12,042 nucleotides of DNA from Clostridium sp. UBA6758 (GTDB taxonomy: Bacteria > Bacillota > Clostridia > Clostridiales > Clostridiaceae), in contig DKGY01000090.1 of NCBI GenBank assembly GCA_002453475.1, positions 2,420-14,461 on the forward strand, given 5' to 3'. Below the pieces are notes generated by a model. That model saw nothing but the letters and a program-made list of their open reading frames with translations, made no database searches and was not told the DNA's origin. Within the stretch, counting starts at the first letter, position 1. Every line of letters begins with the position of its first letter. Below are positions 5,526 to 12,042 of the stretch, piece by piece. The position numbers and the translations under genes were made by a program.

Positions 5526-6494
5526 TTATTCTCTTATATGATTACCTAATTTATTTGACCTTAATACACTTCTGGCTATCCATAAAATTACACCAATAAT
5601 CCAAGGTATTATAAAGTAATATAGTCTAAATAAAAGTGTTATTGACAAAGCTGAGTTAGGCGAATATCCCATAGCTTTAAGTCCCATTATAGCTACTAAA
5701 TCAAAGGAACCTACACCTCCTGGTATAAAACTTATAAGTGCAGCAATACAGGCCAATATATTTACTCCTGTAACTGATAAAAAGCTTACATCACCTTTAA
5801 AATATTTAGATATGGTAAAAAACATTATACTTCTTACTATCCACTCACAGGTAGATAGAAGTGTTAATCTTATCTTTAAATTTACACTTCCTTCAAAGTA
5901 TAAATTTAATTTTTCAAGTTTATTGCTTAACCAAGTAAACCTATCTAAAAAATAATATATAGGTAAAAAGGCACAAAATATTAATATCACTATCCAGAGC
6001 CACTTTTGACTATGTAACAGTGGATATATTTTAAATACATTTAACACGCCTAAATAGCACATTACAGATAATCCTACTATAGTGGTTGGTATTAGTATCA
6101 TGTTAAAATTTATCATGTCCTTAGTATCAATATTTTCATCTTTAAATAAAACAGTTCTAAGTGTAGCTCCTGTAAGCCCACCAAAACCTATTATGTCATT
6201 AAAGCTATGAGCAATCCAGGCAACTACAAATACCTTAAACTTATTTATATTATATTTATAATGATCGGCTAGTACTACATCATAAAAGCACAAAAATGAT
6301 ATAGATATAATTGCAGATATTAAAAATATTACAAGATATGTATTAGGTATATTTCTTAATATATCTAGAACCTGATTTATATCTATCTCCTTAAATATAC
6401 TTCTAGCCTCATAAATTACAAAAAACATAATTATTATAGGAACTAAAATCTTTCCTCCACTTTTCACTTTGCTTTTTCCTTGACCACCACTCAC
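5526..6494 (-). CDS. MprF N-terminal/YbhN-type integral membrane protein (UPF0104-like, flippase domain)
   Basis: This 322-residue protein has about eight predicted membrane segments, for example around 15-33, 53-71, 87-104, 130-152, 164-183, 210-228, 240-258 and 286-307. Two conserved patches mark the lysylphosphatidylglycerol synthase transmembrane family: FGGLTGATLRT (104-114) and FIPGGVGSFD (256-265). In MprF this region is the lipid flippase; stand-alone members lack the C-terminal aminoacyl-transferase domain, as here, and their substrates are mostly unknown. The start is GTG, supported by AGGGGGA 6 nt upstream; an ATG two bases upstream meets a stop at once. The N-terminus (SGGQGKSKVKSGGK) is basic and likely cytoplasmic. 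It is followed after 34 nt by the Crp/Fnr-type gene. A link to nitrosative stress is possible only through that operon arrangement. Confidence 0.88.
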   Translation of the reverse strand: MSGGQGKSKVKSGGKILVPIIIMFFVIYEARSIFKEIDINQVLDILRNIPNTYLVIFLISAIISISFLCFYDVVLADHYKYNINKFKVFVVAWIAHSFNDIIGFGGLTGATLRTVLFKDENIDTKDMINFNMILIPTTIVGLSVMCYLGVLNVFKIYPLLHSQKWLWIVILIFCAFLPIYYFLDRFTWLSNKLEKLNLYFEGSVNLKIRLTLLSTCEWIVRSIMFFTISKYFKGDVSFLSVTGVNILACIAALISFIPGGVGSFDLVAIMGLKAMGYSPNSALSITLLFRLYYFIIPWIIGVILWIARSVLRSNKLGNHIRE

Positions 6495-6655
6495 ATTACG
6501 TCCCCCTAATCCAATTTGAAAGCTAAATAAAATATTTATACATATTTTACTTAGCTTATATCTTCAACATATTACCATTCTACTACTTATATGCATTAAA
6601 ATCTATATTTTAGATTATATGGTATACTTTTATTGATTTATTTTGGCTCCTTGAA

Positions 6656-6676
6656 GGAGAGACTTTAAATCTCTCC
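6656..6676 (-). terminator. Hairpin after the Spo0E-like gene
   Basis: GGAGAGA (6656-6662) pairs with TCTCTCC (6670-6676) around a 7-nt loop, 10 nt after the Spo0E-like stop. The minus-strand tail TTCAAGGAGCCAAAA is not T-rich, so it may be a weak terminator or a 3' stabilising hairpin. The remaining 6495-6655 is AT-rich leader for the membrane protein gene, with only weak promoter-like matches. Confidence 0.45.
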
Positions 6677-6686
6677 AACCTTTGTG

Positions 6687-6857
6687 TTACTCGAGGATTT
6701 TTCTAAGTATTGTATGATACTCATTTAAAACCACATCGAGTTTTTGGCTTGCGATAATTACTTCTGGATCTAGTAAATTAGTTTTTTCACTAATTAACTT
6801 TTGTAAATTTTGTCTCATTTCACAAACCTTTTTATCCATTTTATCAATTTTTTCCAT
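6687..6857 (-). CDS. Spo0E-like aspartyl-phosphate phosphatase (sporulation regulator)
   Basis: A 56-codon ORF begins MEKIDKMDKKVCEMR and contains ASQKLDVVLNEYHTI (36-50). The SQ-x-LD motif followed by a second amphipathic helix is the signature of the Spo0E family, small helical-hairpin phosphatases that remove the phosphate from Spo0A~P and delay sporulation. The length fits the family (about 50-85 aa). AAGGAGG (6864-6870) lies 6 nt before the ATG, a very strong site. The gene is monocistronic or the first gene before the membrane protein gene. Several Spo0E-like proteins usually occur per genome, so this one cannot be named. Confidence 0.85.
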   Translation of the reverse strand: MEKIDKMDKKVCEMRQNLQKLISEKTNLLDPEVIIASQKLDVVLNEYHTILRKILE

Positions 6858-6872
6858 ATCGCCCCTCCTTTC

Positions 6873-6886
6873 GCTATAATTATAGC
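6873..6886 (-). promoter_or_regulatory. Extended -10 promoter of the Spo0E-like gene, in a palindrome
   Basis: The minus strand reads TGC-TATAAT with the -10 at 6879-6884. No good -35 is seen, which fits an extended -10 promoter. The -10 sits in the perfect palindrome GCTATAATTATAGC (6873-6886). The predicted leader is only about 15 nt, just enough for the ribosome binding site. Confidence 0.5.
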
Positions 6887-6910
6887 AATAAGAGGGTTTC
6901 TTCTTTATAA

Positions 6911-6951
6911 AAAATAATTAATTTTAACACTTATTTAAAATTAATTATTTT
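6911..6951. repeat. 17-bp perfect AT-only inverted repeat
   Basis: The arms 6911-6927 and 6935-6951 are perfectly complementary and contain no G or C; the loop is CACTTAT. On the minus strand the stem runs into six T residues, so it may act as a second terminator before the Spo0E-like promoter. Confidence 0.5.
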
Positions 6952-6965
6952 ATACTATTGTGATT

Positions 6966-7012
6966 AATAAAATAAATAAAGCAAATCTACTTATTAATAA
7001 AGTAAATTTGCT
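6966..7012 (-). terminator. Terminator of the 65-codon gene
   Basis: AGCAAAT (6980-6986) pairs with ATTTGCT (7006-7012), and after one mismatch TACTT (6988-6992) pairs with AAGTA (7000-7004). The minus-strand tail TTTATTTATTTTATT is T-rich. It lies 28 nt after the stop. Confidence 0.7.
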
Positions 7013-7040
7013 TCTCTTAATATATAATTATTTCACTATG

Positions 7041-7238
7041 TTAATCTTCTAATGTGTTGTAAAGATATCCTTCACCTTTTTCTATGGAATTTTCTATAGA
7101 TTCCTTGTTCCTCTTTGTGTTAGCTTCACTTTTTAATTCATTATCACTAACTATATTTCTTACTTCATTTCCAAGGTCTCTTTCTATAGTCCCTGGATTA
7201 TTTTGTAATAGAGAATGATGTTCATTTTTTAAAGTCAT
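7041..7238 (-). CDS. Hypothetical small charged protein (65 aa)
   Basis: I do not recognise this protein. It is strongly hydrophilic, rich in Asn, Glu and Lys, with no membrane segment, signal peptide or cysteine. It starts MTLKNEHHSLLQNNPGTIER and ends GYLYNTLED. The middle (about 22-55) is probably helical or disordered. It is a credible gene: AGGAGG lies 7 nt before the ATG and a good terminator follows the stop. It lies between a tRNA gene and the Spo0E-like gene. A sporulation-linked role is possible by neighbourhood and small size only. Confidence 0.7.
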   Translation of the reverse strand: MTLKNEHHSLLQNNPGTIERDLGNEVRNIVSDNELKSEANTKRNKESIENSIEKGEGYLYNTLED

Positions 7239-7359
7239 AATTTTACCTCCTAAAATGTAATTTATATTATTATCTTCAATAAGTAAGATTCATATACTCA
7301 TTTATATAATCCAAAAATTCAAATATTATCTATTCTTTGAAAGTCATTTTCAATATAAA

Positions 7360-7395
7360 AATTTAAAGGATTTAGCTTTAATAGCTAAATCCTTT
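7360..7395 (-). terminator. Terminator of the tRNA-Glu gene
   Basis: AAAGGATTTAGCT (7365-7377) pairs perfectly over 13 bp with AGCTAAATCCTTT (7383-7395), loop TTAAT. The minus-strand tail contains TTT AAA TTTTT. It begins 8 nt after the tRNA CCA end. Confidence 0.8.
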
Positions 7396-7403
7396 TATTC
7401 ATA

Positions 7404-7478
7404 TGGTAGCCTGTAGGGGGATCGAACCCCTGTTTCCACCGTGAGAGGGTGGCGTCTTGACCACTTGACCAACAAGCC
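7404..7478 (-). tRNA. tRNA-Glu (anticodon CTC)
   Basis: The minus strand folds as a 75-nt cloverleaf. The acceptor 5' strand GGCTTGT pairs with ACAGGCT (G1 opposite T72 and one internal T-G pair), followed by A73 and an encoded CCA. The anticodon stem CCACC/GGTGG encloses CTCTCAC, giving anticodon CTC for GAG codons. The T arm is AGGGG-TTCGATC-CCCCT. The D arm starts GGTCAAGTGG, as in other bacterial tRNA-Glu genes. A 10-bp inverted repeat (7479-7488 with 7512-7521) lies directly upstream and may be in the primary transcript. Confidence 0.93.
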
Positions 7479-7632
7479 TTATTAACAGTTAAATTATCTG
7501 TTTTTCTCTACCTGTTAATAATATCATATTATCTAATTAAATCCTATATTATGAATCATTTTATTATACAATAGATTTCTTAATATCTATTTAGATTTAT
7601 GATTGAATGACTTTCTTAAAATTTATAAATTT

Positions 7633-8955
7633 TTATACTGATGCAATTTCCTTATCTATATCAATGTTAGTATGAATATCTTTAGGTTTAATATGAATTT
7701 CCTTTTCTTCTAGCTGTTCCTTTGCAATTGCAAGCATAAGCTTTATTCTATTTTCTTGATTTACTCTAGTAGCACCAGGGTCATAATCTATGGGCACGAT
7801 ATTTACATCATGGTGATTATTTTTTATTTTTCTTACCATTCCCTTACCCACTATATGATTTGGTAAGCATCCGAATGGCTGAGCACAAATAATATTATTG
7901 TACCCTAATTTATTTAACTCTAACATTTCAGCTGTAAGAAGCCAACCTTCCCCCATATTATTTCCATATCCAACGACTCCCTTTGCTAACTTTTTAGTCT
8001 CTAAAAAAGAAGAGGGTGGTATAAAGTCTGAATTTTCCTCTACTGAGGATATAAGTAGACCTTCAATCTTTAATAGGTAATTCATAAATTTTTGAACAAT
8101 GAACTTAACTACCTTACTTCCTCCATAAAGATTTATATTGTCTATTCTTTCATCCGTACAATAAAATATAAATCCAAGAATTCCCGGTATCATAACTTCA
8201 CAATTCTGTGTAGCTAAAAATGCTTCTAAATCATTATTTCCTAAACTTGCATATTTAATATATATCTCTCCTACTATACCAACTTTTACTTTAGGAGTTT
8301 TTTCTATTTTTATATTTGCAAAATCTTTTGTTATATTATCCATATTTGCCTTAATTTTTTTTAGAGAAAAAGCCTTATTATTTTTAAATTGTAAAGTTAA
8401 CTCTTCAATCCATTTTTTTATTATTTTTTCATTTTCACCTTTATTTATTTCATAAGGTTTAACTTGATTGCTTAAATGCATTAAAAGATCTCCATAAATA
8501 ATTCCTGATAACATTTTATGAACCATAGGCAATGTAATTTTAAAGCCACTATCTTTTTCCATTCCAGCTAAATTAAAAGAAATGACAGGAATCTGTTCAT
8601 ACCCAGCCTTTTTTAAAGCTTTCCTAAGTAGATATATATAGTTGGATGCTCTACATCCTCCACCAGTTTGAGTGATAATTAAAGCTGTTTTACTTATATC
8701 ATACTTTCCACTATTTAAAGCATCTATCATTTGACCTATAACAAGTAAAGCTGGGTAGCAAGTGTCATTATGAACATATTTTAGCCCTGTTTGCACTACA
8801 GATTCACCTTTATTAGTTAAAAGTTCTATGTGATATTTACTATTTACAAATACATTTTTTAAAATTTCAAAATGTATAGGTGCCATCATGGGCATTAATA
8901 TAGTATAATCTTTACTCATCTCTTTAGTAAAGGTTACTTTATTTTCCTTATCCAT
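7633..8955 (-). CDS. 2-hydroxyacyl-CoA dehydratase-type (HgdB-like) component
   Basis: This 440-residue protein resembles the C-terminal part of the large acyl-CoA dehydratase activase-related proteins of Firmicutes, related to the HgdA/HgdB (HGD-D) dehydratase subunits. Visible features are MPMMAPIHFEILKNVF (21-36), NDTCYPALLVIGQMI (63-77, C66), TQTGGGCRASNY (95-106, C101) and CAQPFGCLPNHIVGKG (357-372, C357 and C363). These cysteines are candidate [4Fe-4S] ligands. The gene starts three bases after the stop of the activase gene, in the same reading frame, and its GGAGGGTGA ribosome binding site lies inside the upstream gene's last codons, so translation is probably coupled. A role as electron acceptor or catalytic subunit is inferred from the family; the substrate is unknown. 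The last 20 residues are hydrophilic. No clear terminator follows before the tRNA gene. Confidence 0.85.
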   Translation of the reverse strand: MDKENKVTFTKEMSKDYTILMPMMAPIHFEILKNVFVNSKYHIELLTNKGESVVQTGLKYVHNDTCYPALLVIGQMIDALNSGKYDISKTALIITQTGGGCRASNYIYLLRKALKKAGYEQIPVISFNLAGMEKDSGFKITLPMVHKMLSGIIYGDLLMHLSNQVKPYEINKGENEKIIKKWIEELTLQFKNNKAFSLKKIKANMDNITKDFANIKIEKTPKVKVGIVGEIYIKYASLGNNDLEAFLATQNCEVMIPGILGFIFYCTDERIDNINLYGGSKVVKFIVQKFMNYLLKIEGLLISSVEENSDFIPPSSFLETKKLAKGVVGYGNNMGEGWLLTAEMLELNKLGYNNIICAQPFGCLPNHIVGKGMVRKIKNNHHDVNIVPIDYDPGATRVNQENRIKLMLAIAKEQLEEKEIHIKPKDIHTNIDIDKEIASV

Positions 8956-8958
8956 TAA

Positions 8959-11865
8959 TTATTCACCCTCCCCTTGATGGATTGCTGCAAATAAACTACG
9001 AAGTCTTATTTGTACCGCTCCTAAATTAGTAATTTCATCTATCTTAATTTGGGTGTATATATTATTTGAATCTTCTAAAATTTCTCTTACTTCATCTGTA
9101 GTTATTGCATCTACACCACAACCAAAGGAGACTAACTGAACTAAATTCATGTTAGGCTTGTCTGTTATATACTTAGCTGCCTTATATAATCTAGCATGAT
9201 ATGTCCATTGATTTAATACCTGAAGATTTAACTTATCTACCTTATGAGAAATCACATCTTCAGATATAACTGCAGCTCCATAGCTATTAATATACTTATC
9301 AATTCCATGATTAATTTCACTATCTATATGATAAGGTCTACCTGCAAGGATAATTATATCTTTATCTTCCTTTTCTGCTTGCTCAATAATTTCCTCACCT
9401 TTTATCCTTACTTTTTCAAAATATCTTTCATATTCTTTGTAAGCAAGAGCAGTCGCTTCCTTAACTTCCTTTAAAGATATATCCTTAAAATATTTCATCA
9501 ATATTTTATGCATCTTCTTTGGAAAATCCTTAGGTCTATGAATTCCTATATAATCATAAATATAGGTTACCTTTGAAACATCTGGCATATTTCCTTCAAT
9601 TACTTCAGAGTAATATGCAACTACAGGGCAGTTATAACAGTTATCAGCTGAACTATCTTGTATATTATAGGTCATGCATGGATAAAAAATTGTATCTACT
9701 CCACCATCTATTAATGACTGTATATGTCCATGAATTAATTTTGCTGGAAAACATACAGTATCTGATGGTATAGTGGTTTGTCCCATTAAATAAACTTCCC
9801 TTGAGGATGGCTCGGATTTTTCTACTTCAAATTGTAAACTTGTGAAAAACTTATACCAAAATGGATATAATTCATACATATTTAATCCCATTGGAATTCC
9901 AATTTTTCCTCTTTTACCTGAAATTCTAGGATAACTATCTAGCAAACGTCTCTTATACTCATATATATTAGTCACTTCTCCATGATTTTTATTATTTATA
10001 GGTCTCTCACAGCGATTTCCTCCAATATACTTTCTACTTTCTCCAAAGGTATTTATAGTTAATCTACAATGATTATTACATAGCCCACAGTTAGTCATTT
10101 TTACTTCATGGTTAAAATTTCTTAGTTCATTCTTATTAATAAGAGTACTCTTCTCTTTATTTTTTTCCTTAGCATATAAAGCTGCTCCATAAGCACCCAT
10201 AAGCCCAGAAATTGTAGGTCTAAGAACTTGTACATTTAATTCTTGTTCAAAGGCACGAAGCACAGCATCATTTAGAAAAGTTCCTCCTTGAACTACAATG
10301 TTTTTTCCTAAGGATTCTGCATTACTGGCACGAATTACTTTATAAAGTGCATTTTTAACCACACTAACAGATAGTCCTGCTGATATATCTTCTATGGTAG
10401 CTCCATCCTTCTGCACCTGCTTTACTGAAGAATTCATAAATACAGTACATCTAGAACCTAAATCTACTGGATTTTTAGAAAATAATCCCAATTCAGCGAA
10501 TTCTTCCACTGAATATCCTAGAGCATTAGCAAATGTCTGTAAGAAAGAACCGCACCCTGACGAACAAGCTTCATTTAAAAATATATTATCTATAGCTCCA
10601 TTATGTATCTTAAAACATTTTATATCTTGTCCTCCTATATCAATAATAAAGTCAACATTAGACATAAAATGTTTAGCTGCTGTAAAATGAGCTACAGTTT
10701 CTACAATACCATAATCCACCTTAAAGGCATTTTTTATTAATTGTTCACCATATCCAGTTGCTGCAACAGCTGAAATTTTAACTTCTGGATATGTATTATA
10801 TAAATTTTCTAAGTATTCCTTGACTACCTCTACAGCATTTCCACTATTAGGTCTATAAATTGAAGATACAATTTCTTTATTATCATTAATAGCAACAATC
10901 TTTATAGTAGTAGAACCAGAATCTATTCCTATAGTTATTGGTGATGAAATATCTATTCCATCCTTTATCAATACCTTACTTTTTTCATGTCTAAGCTTAA
11001 ACTCATCATAGGCTTCTTTTGTTGTAAATAGTGGTGGTGCCATAGTATAAGTCTCTTCTTCCTTATAACTATTTAAAGTAATAATCAAGTTATCTATATC
11101 TATTTTTTCACTTGCATAATAGGCTGCTCCTAAAGCAACATAATATAGTGAATTATCTGGACACTTTCCTGTTAACCTCAAAGTTTTATCAAAGGCTTTT
11201 CTCAATTCTGAGTTAAAGCTTAGTGGTCCTCCAAGATATAATACATTACCTTTTATAACTCTACCTTGAGCTAACCCTGCAATAGTTTGATTTACAACAG
11301 CAAAGAAAATACTCGCAGATAAATCACTTTTTACTACCCCTTGATTTAAAAGAGGTTGAATATCTGACTTAGCAAAAACTCCGCATCTAGAAGCAATAGT
11401 ATAAATCTTATTATAATGCTTAGCAGCTTCATTCATTTCTTCTAAGGACATATTTAACAAAGTAGCCATTTGGTCAATAAATGCTCCTGTTCCACCTGCG
11501 CATGAGCCATTCATCCTTACTTCCATGCCATCCTTTAAAAATAGTATTTTAGCATCTTCTCCCCCTAATTCAATGATAACATCCACATCATCTTCTAAAG
11601 TAGTTGCAGCAATCCTTGTTGCATAAACCTCTTGAACAAAGGGTACCTTCCATTTTTCTGCCATCCCCATAGCAGCAGATCCAGAGATGCTTAGTTCCAT
11701 GGATTTCTCCCTTGGATACTTGTCTCTAATTTTCTTTAGCAATTCTGAAGTCTTTTCTTTTATCTTACAATAATGACGTTCATATGATTGATAAATAACT
11801 TCTCCAAAGTTATTTAAAACCACAGATTTAATTGTGGTTGAGCCCACATCAATTCCTATTTTCAT
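8959..11865 (-). CDS. Tandem acyl-CoA dehydratase activase with DUF2229 domain (BadF/BadG/BcrA/BcrD family)
   Basis: Activases of this family are ATPases that inject a high-energy electron into 2-hydroxyacyl-CoA dehydratases or benzoyl-CoA reductases. This 968-residue protein has two complete activase domains. Domain 1 (1-255) shows IDVGSTTIK (5-13), ELGGEDAK (99-106), SCAGGTGAF (121-129, C122) and ASRCGVFAKS (158-167, C161). Domain 2 (310-570) shows IDSGSTTIK (314-322), DIGGQDIK (409-416), ACSSGCGSF (433-441, C434) and GSRCTVFMNS (470-479, C473). In HgdC the two corresponding cysteines hold a [4Fe-4S] cluster across the dimer; here the two domains may form such a pair within one chain. A Cys cluster follows (C593-x2-C596-x3-C600 and C619). 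The DUF2229-like region (about 655-968) has C705, C730, C743, C746 and C916. The ATG follows an AGGGGGGGG ribosome binding site. Related proteins in other Firmicutes are often fused to the HgdB-like part, which here is the next gene. Confidence 0.92.
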   Translation of the reverse strand: MKIGIDVGSTTIKSVVLNNFGEVIYQSYERHYCKIKEKTSELLKKIRDKYPREKSMELSISGSAAMGMAEKWKVPFVQEVYATRIAATTLEDDVDVIIELGGEDAKILFLKDGMEVRMNGSCAGGTGAFIDQMATLLNMSLEEMNEAAKHYNKIYTIASRCGVFAKSDIQPLLNQGVVKSDLSASIFFAVVNQTIAGLAQGRVIKGNVLYLGGPLSFNSELRKAFDKTLRLTGKCPDNSLYYVALGAAYYASEKIDIDNLIITLNSYKEEETYTMAPPLFTTKEAYDEFKLRHEKSKVLIKDGIDISSPITIGIDSGSTTIKIVAINDNKEIVSSIYRPNSGNAVEVVKEYLENLYNTYPEVKISAVAATGYGEQLIKNAFKVDYGIVETVAHFTAAKHFMSNVDFIIDIGGQDIKCFKIHNGAIDNIFLNEACSSGCGSFLQTFANALGYSVEEFAELGLFSKNPVDLGSRCTVFMNSSVKQVQKDGATIEDISAGLSVSVVKNALYKVIRASNAESLGKNIVVQGGTFLNDAVLRAFEQELNVQVLRPTISGLMGAYGAALYAKEKNKEKSTLINKNELRNFNHEVKMTNCGLCNNHCRLTINTFGESRKYIGGNRCERPINNKNHGEVTNIYEYKRRLLDSYPRISGKRGKIGIPMGLNMYELYPFWYKFFTSLQFEVEKSEPSSREVYLMGQTTIPSDTVCFPAKLIHGHIQSLIDGGVDTIFYPCMTYNIQDSSADNCYNCPVVAYYSEVIEGNMPDVSKVTYIYDYIGIHRPKDFPKKMHKILMKYFKDISLKEVKEATALAYKEYERYFEKVRIKGEEIIEQAEKEDKDIIILAGRPYHIDSEINHGIDKYINSYGAAVISEDVISHKVDKLNLQVLNQWTYHARLYKAAKYITDKPNMNLVQLVSFGCGVDAITTDEVREILEDSNNIYTQIKIDEITNLGAVQIRLRSLFAAIHQGEGE

Positions 11866-11892
11866 AGTAACCCCCCCCTAAATCAATGCCAT

Positions 11893-11921
11893 ACTATATA
11901 GCTTTTAACCTTATAAAACAA
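11893..11921 (-). promoter_or_regulatory. Candidate promoter of the activase operon
   Basis: On the minus strand TTGTTT (11916-11921) and TATAGT (11893-11898) are 17 bp apart, giving a start near 11886 and a 20-nt leader. A weak hairpin AAGATTT/AAATCTT (11929-11935 with 11944-11950) with a T-rich tail lies just upstream and might end a minus-strand gene outside the window. The rest of 11951-12042 is AT-rich with no visible gene. Confidence 0.45.
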
Positions 11922-12042
11922 AAAATTAAAGATTTAGTTATATAAATCTTATAAATATTATCTAAACAACATATGATAACATATTTTTTTACTAAATAAT
12001 ATATATTTAACTATTATTTAACATACCGTAAATAACTATTGC

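Noticed and set aside
7570..7591. Terminator of the activase operon (AATAGAT / ATCTATT hairpin)
   Set aside because: The stem is 7 AT-rich pairs and no T run follows on the minus strand, so it is too weak to call.
8959..8961. Recoded stop (selenocysteine or pyrrolysine) at the activase/HgdB-like junction
   Set aside because: The stop is TAA, not TGA or TAG, and the next ORF has its own ATG and ribosome binding site.
9244..10690. Plus-strand ORFs opposite the activase gene (9244-9474, 9573-9773, 10394-10690)
   Set aside because: All lie on the complementary strand of conserved activase domains and show no domain or ribosome binding site.

Overview
This is an AT-rich, gene-dense stretch that looks like a chromosome of Clostridium sensu stricto. 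The signs are very low GC, AGGAGG-type ribosome binding sites, a class I hybrid-cluster protein, a tandem 2-hydroxyacyl-CoA dehydratase-type activase and a Spo0E-like sporulation phosphatase. All genes but one lie on the minus strand. I see no IS element, phage gene or CRISPR array.

Layout from left to right. (1) 1-107 is the start of a FAD-dependent oxidoreductase that runs off the window. (2) 394-1641 is hflX, a ribosome-associated GTPase. It is preceded by a roughly 530-nt leader (1642-2173) with a strong promoter, a 23-codon leader ORF, an intrinsic terminator and a 14-codon leader ORF ending in Arg-Leu-Arg-Gly. This architecture resembles the antibiotic-sensing attenuators of ribosome-protection genes and is the most interesting system here. 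(3) 2374-2700, the only plus-strand gene, encodes a small protein that resembles the Cas2-like (SinR-type) fold with a His-rich insert. (4) 2701-2968 is a convergent intergenic region holding several hairpins. (5) 2969-4609 is hcp. Its promoter region holds a perfect CGTAAC-N4-GTTACG palindrome, set inside the terminator hairpin of the upstream Crp/Fnr-type regulator gene (4811-5491). That regulator follows an MprF/YbhN-type membrane protein gene (5526-6494) with 34 nt between them. (6) 6687-6857 is a 56-codon Spo0E-like gene, followed by a 65-codon hypothetical gene (7041-7238) and a tRNA-Glu(CTC) gene (7404-7478). (7) 7633-11865 is a two-gene operon: a 968-residue double activase/DUF2229 protein and a 440-residue HgdB-like protein, separated by one in-frame stop codon and three bases.

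Likely joint logic. The regulator and hcp probably form a local nitrosative-stress (NO/hydroxylamine) response, with the palindrome centred about 41.5 bp upstream of the predicted hcp start. The hflX leader probably couples expression to ribosome inhibition. The activase/HgdB-like pair should form an ATP-driven electron-transfer unit for radical dehydration or reduction chemistry, but no neighbouring gene reveals its substrate. Functions rest on motif recognition by eye; no database search was run.
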